A DNA stretch of 64,000 bases, from assembly GCA_020853525.1 (NCBI GenBank), contig JADYYS010000030.1, positions 62,001 to 126,000 on the forward strand, given 5' to 3'. A program made the position numbers and the translations under genes. The stretch is from Ardenticatenales bacterium. GTDB taxonomy: Bacteria > Chloroflexota > Anaerolineae > Epilineales > Epilineaceae. The stretch's first letter is position 1. Each line of letters opens with the position of its first letter. Shown here piece after piece: positions 54,861-63,253 of the stretch. The notes under the pieces were generated by a model. It ran no database searches. It saw only the letters and a program-made list of their open reading frames with translations, and had not been told where the DNA came from.

Positions 54861-55115
54861 TCACGCGTTGTCGAGGGCGTTCGTTAGGTAGTTCACCGCG
54901 TCGCCGACGGTCTGGATCTTCATCGCATCGTCTTCGCTGATGTCGCCGACGTTGAACTGCTCCTCGAACTCCATGATCAGCTCGGCCAGGTCGAGCGAAT
55001 CAGCGTCGAGGTCGTCCCTGAAATGGGTGTCCATCGTGATCTGCGCGGCATCAACGCCCAGGTTCTCGACGATGATGTCGCTCACCCGCGCGAACGTGTC
55101 CTCTGCGGTAGACAT
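54861..55115 (-). CDS. acpP: Acyl carrier protein
   Basis: An 84-residue acidic four-helix carrier. Ser40 in DLDADSLDLAEL is the phosphopantetheine attachment site; LIMEFEEQFN and AVNYLTNALDNA complete it. It shuttles acyl chains for fatty acid or related synthesis. ATG 55115 is preceded by a GGAGG about eight bases upstream, and a near-consensus promoter lies at 55187-55215. No fab genes are adjacent; HyuA follows after 39 bases. Divergent from fni. Confidence 0.96.
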   Translation of the reverse strand: MSTAEDTFARVSDIIVENLGVDAAQITMDTHFRDDLDADSLDLAELIMEFEEQFNVGDISEDDAMKIQTVGDAVNYLTNALDNA

Positions 55116-55186
55116 GCCAACTTCCTCCTGCCAGCGGCGCTCGGCGGCCATGGCCGAGTCGCGCGCCCGATCGGGCGCGGCGCGAC

Positions 55187-55215
55187 ACTATACGCACGGC
55201 ACCTGAGGTGGTCAA
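55187..55215 (-). promoter_or_regulatory. Promoter of acpP
   Basis: On the minus strand, TTGACC (55215-55210), exactly 17 bases, TATAGT (55192-55187): the closest to the general sigma-70 consensus in this window. The expected start is about 70 bases before ATG 55115. Confidence 0.7.
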
Positions 55216-55360
55216 TCACCTGCGCGACGCCGGTGGCAGCCGACCTTGACCGTGCCGCACGCCGACCGCACCATTCCCTCCCGTGCGACGCCTTCCCCGC
55301 CACGACCCTTCTCCCCGTTCGGCCGTCGCCCAGCCCTTCGACCGCAGAGGCTCGCGCACG

Positions 55361-56392
55361 ATGAGCGATGTGTCGCCCACTCAGCAGCGGAAACGCGACC
55401 ACGTGGCGATCAACCTTGGCGAGGACGTCGCCGGGTCGGTCGCCAGCGGCTTCGAGCGCTACGCGTTCGTGCCTGAAGCCCTGCCAGATCTGGATCTCGA
55501 CGATGTGCGCAGCGACGGATCGTTCCTCGGCCGAGGGTACCGGCTGCCGATCCTCATCTCGTCGATGACGGGCGGCGCGGCCGATCTCGCCCGCATCAAC
55601 CGCACGCTGGCCGAGGCGGCGCAGGCAACGGGCGCGGCGATGGGCGTCGGCTCGCAGCGCGCGGCGCTCGAGGATCCGGCCCTGGCGGCGAGCTTCAAGG
55701 TGCGCGACGTCGCCCCGGGAATTCTGCTTCTCGCCAACCTGGGCGCAGCGCAGCTCAACACCGGCTACGGGGTCGACGCGTGCCGGCGCGCCGTGGACAT
55801 GATCGAGGCCGACGGCCTGATCCTGCACCTGAACGCGCTGCAGGAGGCCGTCCAACCGGAAGGCGACACGCGCTGGGCCGGGCTGCTCGGTCGGATCGAG
55901 GCCGTCGCGCGCGCCCTCGACGTCCCGCTCGTCGCCAAGGAAGTCGGCTGGGGGATCTCAGGCCCGACGGCTCGACGCCTCGTCGACGCGGGCGTGCAGG
56001 CGATCGATGTCGCGGGCGCCGGCGGGACGAGCTGGAGCCAGGTCGAGATGCACCGCGCGCCATCAGATGCCGCCCGCGCCGTGGCGGCCGCATTCGCCGG
56101 ATGGGGCCTCCCGACGGCCGAGAGCTTGGTGGAGGTGCGCGCCGCCGTGCCGGGTGTGCCGCTCATCGCGAGCGGAGGCATCCGCGACGGCGTCGACATC
56201 GCCAAGGCCGTCGCGCTCGGCGCATCGCTCGTCGGTCTGGCGGGGCCGCTCCTCAAGGCGGCTCAGACGGACACCGTCGTCGAGGCGCTGACGACGCTCG
56301 GCCGGACGCTGCGCATCGCCCAATTCGCCGTCGGCGCGGGCCATCTCGAAGAGTTGTGCGATACGCCGGCGCTGCGACGACGCCCCACATGA
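55361..56392 (+). CDS. fni: Isopentenyl-diphosphate delta-isomerase type 2
   Basis: A 343-residue FMN- and NADPH-dependent enzyme that interconverts IPP and [89 protein letters not shown] and [11 protein letters not shown] are the Fni blocks that hold FMN and the diphosphate. Start ATG 55361 fits the family N-terminus; AGAGG is about 11 bases upstream. It is coupled to the polyprenyl synthase (ATGA, 56389-56392), giving substrate for prenyl chain growth. Divergent from acpP; a TTGACC at 55246-55251 may be its -35. Confidence 0.95.
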   Translation: MSDVSPTQQRKRDHVAINLGEDVAGSVASGFERYAFVPEALPDLDLDDVRSDGSFLGRGYRLPILISSMTGGAADLARINRTLAEAAQATGAAMGVGSQRAALEDPALAASFKVRDVAPGILLLANLGAAQLNTGYGVDACRRAVDMIEADGLILHLNALQEAVQPEGDTRWAGLLGRIEAVARALDVPLVAKEVGWGISGPTARRLVDAGVQAIDVAGAGGTSWSQVEMHRAPSDAARAVAAAFAGWGLPTAESLVEVRAAVPGVPLIASGGIRDGVDIAKAVALGASLVGLAGPLLKAAQTDTVVEALTTLGRTLRIAQFAVGAGHLEELCDTPALRRRPT

Positions 56393-57528
56393 CGGACGAC
56401 ATGTCGAACGACGTAGCGAACGACACGACGAAAGATACGACGAACGAGACACCGACCGCCGACAGCAAGCCGTCACGCGGCGCGATGCCCGGCACCGTGC
56501 CGGGCGGGTTGACGCTGGCCGACGTGACGCTGGAAGCCGTGCACGCCCGGATGCGGCGCGCCGTCACGCCCGCAGAGCCGACGGCCACGCCTCTCTTCGG
56601 CTGGCTGCGCGGGCACCTCGGCTGGCCGGACGGCGGAGTCGATGCCCGTGCCGCGAGCGCCAAAGGCATGCGGCCGCGTGTCGCCCTGGTGGCGTGGGCG
56701 GGCGCGGGCGGCACGGTGACGGACACAGCGGCCGTCGATGTGGCTGCGGCCATCGAGCTGACGCACGAGTTCTCGCTGGTACACGACGACATCGAGGACG
56801 GGGACCGGTTGCGTCGCGGGCGTCCGACGCTCTGGACGGTCGTCGGCGTGCCGCAGGCGATCAACGCCGGCGATGCGCTGTTCGGGATCGCCCGTCAGGT
56901 CCTCATGAACGCGCCGGTGGCGCCGGCGGCACTGGTGGCCATGGCCCGGCGCTACGACGAGGCGTGCGTTCGGCTCGCCGTCGGGCAGAGTCTCGACCTT
57001 GCCTTCGAAGCCGCGGACGTCGGACAGGTGACGCCCTTGGACTACCTCGGCATGGTGCGAGCCAAGACGGGCGCGCTCCTGGGGGCGGCCGCCGCGCTGG
57101 GCGCCCTCGGCGCTGGCGGGGACGACGGGATGGCCACCGCCCTCGCCGCGTGGGGCGAGCACGTCGGCACGGCGTTCCAGATTCAGGACGATGTCCTCGG
57201 TCTGTGGGGCGATCCGGCCGTGACGGGCAAGCCGGTGGGGCATGATCTGCTGCGACGGAAGAAGGGGTTGCCTCTTCTTCTCGGCGCGGTCGATCCCACG
57301 ACGGCCGATCGCGTCCAACGCGCTCTGAAGGACGATGATCTGGATGCAGCGCAGGCCGCGGAGCTTGCGCGCGCGCTCGAGAGTGCCGGCATCCGGGACG
57401 CCTGTCGGCGCTGGGCGGAGCGCCGCGCCGCCGACGCCGAAACGGCGCTCGATCGCCTCGCCATCACGCCCAACGCACGCGAGGCGCTGCGCTCGCTGTC
57501 GCAGATGGCCGTCCACCGCGACCGCTGA
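56389..57528 (+). CDS. Polyprenyl (trans-isoprenyl) diphosphate synthase
   Basis: A 379-residue prenyltransferase condensing IPP with an allylic diphosphate. The first aspartate-rich motif is [20 protein letters not shown]; the second is [13 protein letters not shown], the common DDxxG-WGD variant. [11 protein letters not shown] and [16 protein letters not shown] are also family-typical. The first ~40 residues ([19 protein letters not shown]) are Asp/Thr/Asn-rich and probably disordered, an unusual start for this family. Start ATG 56389 overlaps the Fni stop. Product length (C15-C20 or longer) cannot be told from the sequence; a role in lipid carriers for the glycan genes or in membrane lipids/quinones is likely. 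Confidence 0.92.
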   Translation: MTDDMSNDVANDTTKDTTNETPTADSKPSRGAMPGTVPGGLTLADVTLEAVHARMRRAVTPAEPTATPLFGWLRGHLGWPDGGVDARAASAKGMRPRVALVAWAGAGGTVTDTAAVDVAAAIELTHEFSLVHDDIEDGDRLRRGRPTLWTVVGVPQAINAGDALFGIARQVLMNAPVAPAALVAMARRYDEACVRLAVGQSLDLAFEAADVGQVTPLDYLGMVRAKTGALLGAAAALGALGAGGDDGMATALAAWGEHVGTAFQIQDDVLGLWGDPAVTGKPVGHDLLRRKKGLPLLLGAVDPTTADRVQRALKDDDLDAAQAAELARALESAGIRDACRRWAERRAADAETALDRLAITPNAREALRSLSQMAVHRDR

Positions 57529-57555
57529 TCAAGCGATCCCGGTCGATCTCAGCCC

Positions 57556-57909
57556 TCAGATCAGGCCCCACTCCCCCCAGTCGCCGCCCTCCATCAGATC
57601 GGGCGACCACGGCGGCGTGTCGAGCAGCGTGACGCGGACGTCGTTGCCGGCGACATTGCGCGTCACGTCCTTGATCTGCTGGATGATCGAACCGGCGTAC
57701 GGGCAGAACGGGGTCGTCAGGATCATCTGGACCTCGGTCTCGGCGCTGTGAAACACGATCTCGCGGATCAGGCCGAGGGTCACGACGTCGATGTTGATCT
57801 CGGGATCCACGACGGTGCGCAGCGCCTCGCGGATCTCCGATTCGAGGGCTGCCTGCTCGGCCGGGTCGAGGGCAAGCACGACCGGCGGCAGTGGGGTCGC
57901 ATCGTTCAT
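57556..57909 (-). CDS. MIP18/DUF59 family Fe-S assembly protein
   Basis: A 117-residue protein of the SufT/PaaD/MIP18 family. LRTVVDPEINIDVVTLGLI carries the conserved DPE, and ILTTPFCPYAGSI the conserved cysteine; the tail ends DWGEWGLI. Relatives help mature Fe-S proteins. ATG 57909 has AGGAG nine bases upstream. It is convergent with the prenyl synthase with a 27-base gap and is separate from the SerK-like gene (99-base gap). No suf cluster is adjacent. Confidence 0.9.
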   Translation of the reverse strand: MNDATPLPPVVLALDPAEQAALESEIREALRTVVDPEINIDVVTLGLIREIVFHSAETEVQMILTTPFCPYAGSIIQQIKDVTRNVAGNDVRVTLLDTPPWSPDLMEGGDWGEWGLI

Positions 57910-58008
57910 TTCCGTCGCTCCTGGTCTTTCGACGCAGGCGTCCGGCCGATCCGGCGCCGGCGCGCGGTACATTCCAAAGGCCACGACGCATCGCGGTCCG
58001 TCATCCGT

Positions 58009-58842
58009 TCACTCATCATAGAGCACCGTCGGCTCATCGTATGCACGGATCTGGTTCGCCTGGCGCTTGCGCCGGATCCAATCGATCAGGTGCCGGTTCT
58101 TCTCGTCGCGCGGCGCTTCATCCGCCAGGATGGCCATGCTGAAGTGCAGGCGCAGCGCCCGCCCCGGGATCACGTGGCGCGAGATTCCGCTCGGCAGCAC
58201 GCCGCCCTCGCGGACGAGCGACAGGATGTCGGCGGGCGTGAACGCCGGAAAGACGACCAGGCCGCCGACGTCGTCGTAGTGCGCATCGATCGCTCCGAGA
58301 TCGACGGCGCGGACGCGGTGGATGTCGGCGCGCCCGTTGTAGACCGAGACGACGCTTCGGAGCATCTCGCACCGGCCGACGAGATCCGTGCCGCCGCTGA
58401 GCGTTACCGTGGCGCCGCCGTCGTACACCACGTACGCCGCCGCATCGTTCGCTCTGAGCATCGCCTTGGCCTCCGGCAGCGAGGCATCGTCCGTGGCCAG
58501 GCCGGGAATGGCGGACAGGCCGGCGGCAAGCGCCTGGGCGCTCAGGCCGACGACGAGGTGATGCCAGGTCGACAGTGCGACCGCACCGTAGTCGACCACC
58601 TGGACGAGCGCATCCCGGTAGCCGAGGTGCTTCAGGGCGCTTGTGCGGTTCGCCCCGTCGAGCACGACGAACCGGCCGTCGCCGAGCGGCGCCACGATCG
58701 GCGGATCCTTCAGCACCTCCTCGCGCACCAGTCGTTCCGCCAGCGCCAGGATCCGCCGTTCGTCGAAGTCCTCGTGCGGAACGACGCGCGCAAGCTCGAC
58801 GATCCGAAGGTCGGGCAGGTCGTGGGCGCCCTCGTCGCTCAT
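58009..58842 (-). CDS. SerK/SbnI-like ParB-fold free serine kinase
   Basis: A 277-residue protein with a ParB/sulfiredoxin-like fold. Glu24 in VVPHEDFDERR corresponds to the catalytic Glu of the archaeal ADP-dependent serine kinase SerK, VLDGANR (61-66) to its VDGHHR loop, and SGISRHVIPGRAL (218-230) to its RHVLP block near the C-terminus. SerK makes O-phospho-L-serine from free serine; SbnI does the same for staphyloferrin synthesis. ATG 58842 overlaps the stop of a CBS-type cysteine synthase (ATGA), so O-phosphoserine made here could be used directly for cysteine synthesis. The double His of VDGHHR is replaced by Ala-Asn, so donor choice or activity may differ. Confidence 0.75.
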   Translation of the reverse strand: MSDEGAHDLPDLRIVELARVVPHEDFDERRILALAERLVREEVLKDPPIVAPLGDGRFVVLDGANRTSALKHLGYRDALVQVVDYGAVALSTWHHLVVGLSAQALAAGLSAIPGLATDDASLPEAKAMLRANDAAAYVVYDGGATVTLSGGTDLVGRCEMLRSVVSVYNGRADIHRVRAVDLGAIDAHYDDVGGLVVFPAFTPADILSLVREGGVLPSGISRHVIPGRALRLHFSMAILADEAPRDEKNRHLIDWIRRKRQANQIRAYDEPTVLYDE

Positions 58843-60266
58843 GCGCCGTCCCTCCCGACCCCCGGCTCGCCGTCCCGGCCGGCGCTGTCCGTGAGAAACG
58901 CGATCAGGTCGATCTTCGTGAGTACGCCGAGCAGCGCGTCGCCGCTGCGGACGACGGCGAGGTCCGTGTCGGCGAAGATGCGGCCGAGAACGGAAAGCGT
59001 CGTGCCCGGCTCGACGACCGCGATTCGGTTCGTGACGAGGGCGGCCACGGTCTCATCCGCCGCCCGCCCTTCACGGACGGGGTCGAACATCGCCGCCAGC
59101 ACGTCGCGTTCACCCAGGACGCCGACGATATCGCCGGCGGCATCGACGACCGGCAGCTGCGAGATGCCGTGGCGCCGCATGAGCGCGACGGCCTCGCCGA
59201 CGGCGGCATCCGGGCGGACGGTTACGACGGGCGAAGGACCGCGGCGGGCGAGGACGTCCGTCACGTAGCCGCGGATCCGCTCACCCATGTGGAAGCCGTT
59301 CTCGCGCAGCCAGTCATCGTTGAAGAGTTTGGATAGGTAGCGCGCGCCGCTGTCGGGCAGCAGGACGACCACGACGGCCCCCGCGCCGAGGGCGCGGTCG
59401 CGCACGTAAGCCAGCGCTCCGGCGACCGCGCTGCCGCACGAGCCGCCGACGAACATCCCCTCCTCGCGCACGAGCCGCCGCGCCATCCGAAACGACTCAC
59501 CGTCCGTCACCTGGACGATGTCGTCGATCACGTCGAAGTCGTAGACGCTCGGGATGAAGTCCTCGCCGATGCCCTCGACGGCGTAGCTGTGCGCCGGGGG
59601 CATGACGCCAGTGTAGAAGTAGTCGTGGAGGATCGATCCGACGGGGTCGACGCCGACGACCTGAATGGCGGCGTTCCGCTCCTTCAGGTAGCGGCCCGTG
59701 CCGGTGATCGTGCCGCCCGTACCGATCGTGCAGATGAAGTGCGTGATCCGGCCGCCGGTCTGATCCCAGATCTCCGGTCCGGTGCTCAGATAGTGAGCCA
59801 TCGGATTCGCCGGATTGCTGTACTGATCGACGAGCACCGCGCCCGGCGTCTCGGCCGCGATCCGGCGCGCCACCGAGTAGTACGACCGCGGGTCCTCGGG
59901 CTCGACGGCGGTCGGGGTGACGATGACCTGCGCGCCGTACGCGCGCAGCACCCGGATCTTCTCGTCGCTCATCTTGTCGGGCATCGTAAAGATCGCGTGG
60001 TAGCCCTTGAGCGCCGCCGCAATCGCCAGGCCGACGCCGGTGTTGCCGGACGTGCACTCGACGATCGTGCCGCCGGGCTTGAGCCGCCCGTCGCGTTCCG
60101 CGGCCTCGATCATCCCGAGGCCGATCCGGTCCTTCACGGACCCTCCCGGGTTGAAGAACTCGACCTTGGCCAGGATGTCTGGTGCCGCCCCGTCCGTGAC
60201 GTGGTGCAGCCGCACGATCGGCGTGTGGCCGACGGTTTCGAGGATGCTGTCGAGGACGCCCGGCAT
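58839..60266 (-). CDS. Cystathionine beta-synthase/cysteine synthase with CBS domains
   Basis: A 475-residue fold-type-II PLP enzyme. Lys45 in NPGGSVKDRIG binds PLP; SGNTG starts at residue 73; GTGGTITGTGRYL holds the phosphate. Two CBS domains fill residues ~345-465 (RHGISQLPVVDAAGDIVGVLGERDVL and LAVVRSGDALLGVLTKIDL), which can sense nucleotides. It either condenses serine with homocysteine or makes cysteine from an activated serine. The coupled SerK-like gene points to O-phosphoserine as the activated serine. ATG 60266 has GAGGG about nine bases upstream; promoter at 60342-60371, whose spacer contains an inverted repeat. Confidence 0.9.
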   Translation of the reverse strand: MPGVLDSILETVGHTPIVRLHHVTDGAAPDILAKVEFFNPGGSVKDRIGLGMIEAAERDGRLKPGGTIVECTSGNTGVGLAIAAALKGYHAIFTMPDKMSDEKIRVLRAYGAQVIVTPTAVEPEDPRSYYSVARRIAAETPGAVLVDQYSNPANPMAHYLSTGPEIWDQTGGRITHFICTIGTGGTITGTGRYLKERNAAIQVVGVDPVGSILHDYFYTGVMPPAHSYAVEGIGEDFIPSVYDFDVIDDIVQVTDGESFRMARRLVREEGMFVGGSCGSAVAGALAYVRDRALGAGAVVVVLLPDSGARYLSKLFNDDWLRENGFHMGERIRGYVTDVLARRGPSPVVTVRPDAAVGEAVALMRRHGISQLPVVDAAGDIVGVLGERDVLAAMFDPVREGRAADETVAALVTNRIAVVEPGTTLSVLGRIFADTDLAVVRSGDALLGVLTKIDLIAFLTDSAGRDGEPGVGRDGA

Positions 60267-60341
60267 CGCGGCGTCCCTCGGATGATGCGGCGCCGAAGCG
60301 GAGCTGGGATCCACGGCTGACTCCTGAGCAAAGAGGCGGTG

Positions 60342-60371
60342 ACGGTAGCATCCGGGCTTTGGCCCGGTCAA
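60342..60371 (-). promoter_or_regulatory. Promoter of the CBS-type synthase / SerK-like operon
   Basis: On the minus strand, TTGACC (60371-60366), 18 bases, TACCGT (60347-60342). The spacer holds the inverted repeat CCGGGC-TTTG-GCCCGG (60352-60367), which may be an operator. Confidence 0.55.
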
Positions 60372-60423
60372 GACGCCGACCGGGATGCGGATGTCCTCGG
60401 CGGCGATTCATCCGAGGCACGGT

Positions 60424-60459
60424 ATCATGGCGCCGCGATGGATCATGGCGCCGTGATGG
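60424..60459. repeat. 18-base tandem duplication at the murJ 5' end
   Basis: Two 18-base units (atcatggcgccgcgatgg and a copy differing by one base) contain the upstream ATG candidates of murJ at 60438 and 60456. In the murJ frame this duplicates an HGA-M hexapeptide. Confidence 0.85.
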
Positions 60460-60470
60460 AGCCGCACGAA

Positions 60471-62138
60471 ATGCCCGCCGAGCTGCCGACGCCCGCCCCG
60501 CCCGACTCGACCGCCCCGCCGCCGGACGACACCCGACGCACCGCCGGGCGCCGGATCGCCCGCGCCTCGGCGCTCATCGGCTTCCTGTTCCTGGCCGCCA
60601 AGGTCGTCGGCCTGCTTCGCGAGCGGGCGATCAGCCATGCGTTCGGCCTGTCCGCCGAGTACGAAGCCTACGTCGCTGCGTTCCGCGTGCCCGACCTGCT
60701 CTTCACACTCTTTGCCGGCGGTGCGCTCGTCAGCGCGTTCCTGCCCGTGTTCAGCCAGGCGCTGACGGAAGAGGACCGCGACGGCGCCTGGCGCCTCGCG
60801 AGCGGCGTGACGAATGTGGTGGCCGTCGCGACGGCCGTCGCCGCGGCCGGGGCGTTCACACTGGCCGTGCCGCTCACGCACTGGATCACGCCCGACGTCC
60901 CACCGGCGCAGCAGCTTCTGACCGCGCACCTCATGCGGATCATCCTGGCATCGACGCTCGTCTTCGCCGTCTCGGGCCTGCAGTTCGGCATCCTGAACGC
61001 GTTCCAGCACTTCCTGACGCCGGCGCTCGCCACCGTCGCCTACAACGTCGGGATCATCGCCGGTGCGGTCTGGCTTGCGCCGCACTTCGCCGTGCCGATC
61101 GAAGGGTTGGCGTGGGGTGTCGTCGTCGGCGCGTTCGGCCACCTCGTCATCAAGGTGCCGGCCCTGGTCCAGCGCGGCTTCCGATGGCAGCCGACATTCG
61201 GACTCCACGATCCGCGGGTGCGGCGGGTCCTGTCCCTACTCTGGCCGCGGATGCTCGCGCTCGGCGCCGTGCAGGCGGTCTTCATCGCCAACACCCGTCT
61301 GGCATCCGGTGCCGGGGTCGGGGCGCTGGCCAGCCTCAACTACGCCTGGGTGATCAGCCAGATGCCGCAGTCCATCCTCGGAACGGCCGTCGGCACCGCG
61401 GCGTTCCCGACGCTGGCCGAGCTTGCCGCCCGCGGCCGCCGCGCCGATCTGCGCCGCACCGCCGCCGACGCCCTCGCGGCGATGACCGTGCTGTCCGTGC
61501 CGGCTGCCGTCGGGCTGGCGACACTGGCCGGCCCGGCCGTGCAAGTCCTTCTCCAGACCGGCCGTTTCGACGCCGATGCCGCCGCGCTCACCGCCGCCGC
61601 GCTCCGGATGTTCGCCCTCGGTCTCGTGGGCCACGTCACGCTCGAGGTCGCGGCGCGGCTTTTCTACGCCCAACAGGACACCCGCACGCCGCTCTACATC
61701 GCCGTCGGCACGATGGTCGCGAACATCGCCCTGGCGGTGCTCTTCACGGCGCTCGCGGCGGCGCGCGGCTGGGGCCTGACGGCGACGGTCGGCGGCATCG
61801 CCCTCGCGAACTCGATCGCCGTGAGCGGTGAGGTTGCCGTCGCGCTCTGGCTCGTGCGGCGCCGGCTGGACGGCATCGAGGGGCGCCGGCTCGGGTCGGT
61901 GCTGGGACGCACCATCGCCGCGGGCATCGGTATGGCCGTCGTGATCCTCGCCGTCGCGCGCGCCCTGCCCGCCGGCCTCGCGTTCGGGCCGCTCGACGGC
62001 CCGCTCGGCGACGGGCTGCTCCGCCTGGCGATCGCCGGCACGGCGGGCGGCGCCGTCTACGTCGCGCTCGCGCTGGCGTTCGGCGTCGTTCCGCGCTCGG
62101 CGGTCGCGGGTGTGCTGCGACGCGGGATCCGGCGCTAA
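60471..62138 (+). CDS. murJ: Lipid II flippase MurJ
   Basis: A ~555-residue, 14-helix MOP-superfamily transporter that moves lipid II to the outer membrane face for peptidoglycan synthesis. SALIGFLFLAAKVVGLLRERAISHAFG (helix 1), RVPDLLFTLFAGGALVSAFLPVF (helix 2) and AARLFYAQQDTRTPLYIAV are MurJ-typical. The first ~30 residues are Pro-rich and cytoplasmic. ATG 60471 is chosen because TGGAG is nine bases upstream; ATG 60438 and 60456 in the tandem repeat are alternatives. It is divergent from the CBS-type gene and overlaps the convergent trmB stop by four bases (CTAA). Confidence 0.94.
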   Translation: MPAELPTPAPPDSTAPPPDDTRRTAGRRIARASALIGFLFLAAKVVGLLRERAISHAFGLSAEYEAYVAAFRVPDLLFTLFAGGALVSAFLPVFSQALTEEDRDGAWRLASGVTNVVAVATAVAAAGAFTLAVPLTHWITPDVPPAQQLLTAHLMRIILASTLVFAVSGLQFGILNAFQHFLTPALATVAYNVGIIAGAVWLAPHFAVPIEGLAWGVVVGAFGHLVIKVPALVQRGFRWQPTFGLHDPRVRRVLSLLWPRMLALGAVQAVFIANTRLASGAGVGALASLNYAWVISQMPQSILGTAVGTAAFPTLAELAARGRRADLRRTAADALAAMTVLSVPAAVGLATLAGPAVQVLLQTGRFDADAAALTAAALRMFALGLVGHVTLEVAARLFYAQQDTRTPLYIAVGTMVANIALAVLFTALAAARGWGLTATVGGIALANSIAVSGEVAVALWLVRRRLDGIEGRRLGSVLGRTIAAGIGMAVVILAVARALPAGLAFGPLDGPLGDGLLRLAIAGTAGGAVYVALALAFGVVPRSAVAGVLRRGIRR

Positions 62139-63253
62139 GCGACCTCCGCATCCATCGCCACTGCCTCGCTGTCCCTCACCCCGCTGCCCTCGGCGAGCAC
62201 CGCCCGCGCCGCCGGATCGAGGCTGAGCGCCTCGGCGACGACTTCGGCGCCGGGCAGCACCGCCAGCAGCCAGCGAGCGACGACCGCGACCGCGACGTGG
62301 CAGCCGAGCGTCGGCCGCGGCTGGCCGATGGTCGCCAGGCCGACGACCCACGCACCGTCCGCCCGGGGATGGACGGCCACCGCGATGTGCTGCTCGATCG
62401 TCGGGTCGACGACGACGGTGTCGATGAGCAGCCCGGCCGGTCCGACGTAGACGGCGAGCGGGTGGACGTGGCACCCGGCCGCGTGGACCGGGCGGGACGC
62501 GAACGTCGTCGCAGCAGTCGACGGGTCGGCGCCGGTCGAGCGAAGGGCGACGTGCGGCATCGGGCGCTCCGTGAGGACGGGGGTCGGCGCGGCGGTGGTG
62601 GCGATACGCACGTACTTGAAGTAGGCGCACGGCCGGCCGGCGGCGATCGCGAGGGACTCGTACTTCGTGACGACCCCGTCGAGCCGCGTGGGGGACGAGC
62701 GTACGCCGGCGGCAAGCGCGCTCGCCAGGGCGGGCTCGCCCGCCAGCGCCCGGTCGATCTCGACGGCGTACGCGGCGACGTCCGTGGCGCAGTGCACGGT
62801 CCCACCGACCTCGAGGCAGGATGCGATCCGTGCGACGGTCTTGGGCGCGAGAAGCCGGCGGTGGGCGTGGCGCGTCTTGAACCACGGGTCCGGGAAGTTC
62901 ACGTGCACCTCGCCGACCGTGCCGGGCGCGAAGAGGTGGGCCAGGGCGGCCTGGCCGGTGGCATGGACGACGCGCACGTTGTGGAGTCCCTCTCGGGCGG
63001 CGGCGCGTTCGACGGCGACGAGGCTTCGATTGGAGATCTCGATGCCGACGACGTTGGCCTCGGGCCGGCGCCGCGCCAGGTCGAGGAGGAATGCGCCGCG
63101 CCCGAAGCCGATCTCGACGCACACCGGACCGTCCCGCCCGAAGAATTCCGTCCACGGCGTCGGCCAGGGCAGGCGGTGAATCGACAATGCCGGTCCCGGA
63201 CCCGACGGCCGACCATGCGGCGAACGATCGGGTCCGTCGGCGCTGCGGTTCAC
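62135..63253 (-). CDS. trmB: tRNA (guanine-N7-)-methyltransferase with C-terminal extension
   Basis: A 372-residue protein. Residues ~25-215 are TrmB: VCVEIGFGRGAFLLDLA is the SAM site, VVGIEISNRSLVAVERAA the motif after it, HVNFPDPWFKTRHAHRRL the catalytic block, and VTKYESLA near the end. It makes m7G46 in tRNA. The last ~150 residues (after LTERPMP) are an Ala/Val-rich mixed alpha/beta region absent from standard TrmB (about 210-240 residues) and not recognised. GTG 63253 overlaps the stop of the C39/TPR gene (GTGA). Confidence 0.9.
   Translation of the reverse strand: MNRSADGPDRSPHGRPSGPGPALSIHRLPWPTPWTEFFGRDGPVCVEIGFGRGAFLLDLARRRPEANVVGIEISNRSLVAVERAAAREGLHNVRVVHATGQAALAHLFAPGTVGEVHVNFPDPWFKTRHAHRRLLAPKTVARIASCLEVGGTVHCATDVAAYAVEIDRALAGEPALASALAAGVRSSPTRLDGVVTKYESLAIAAGRPCAYFKYVRIATTAAPTPVLTERPMPHVALRSTGADPSTAATTFASRPVHAAGCHVHPLAVYVGPAGLLIDTVVVDPTIEQHIAVAVHPRADGAWVVGLATIGQPRPTLGCHVAVAVVARWLLAVLPGAEVVAEALSLDPAARAVLAEGSGVRDSEAVAMDAEVA

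Noticed and set aside
52731-54887. A 718-codon plus-strand frame
   Set aside because: Antisense to HyuA, with repetitive Arg/Ala/Gly composition and no ribosome site.
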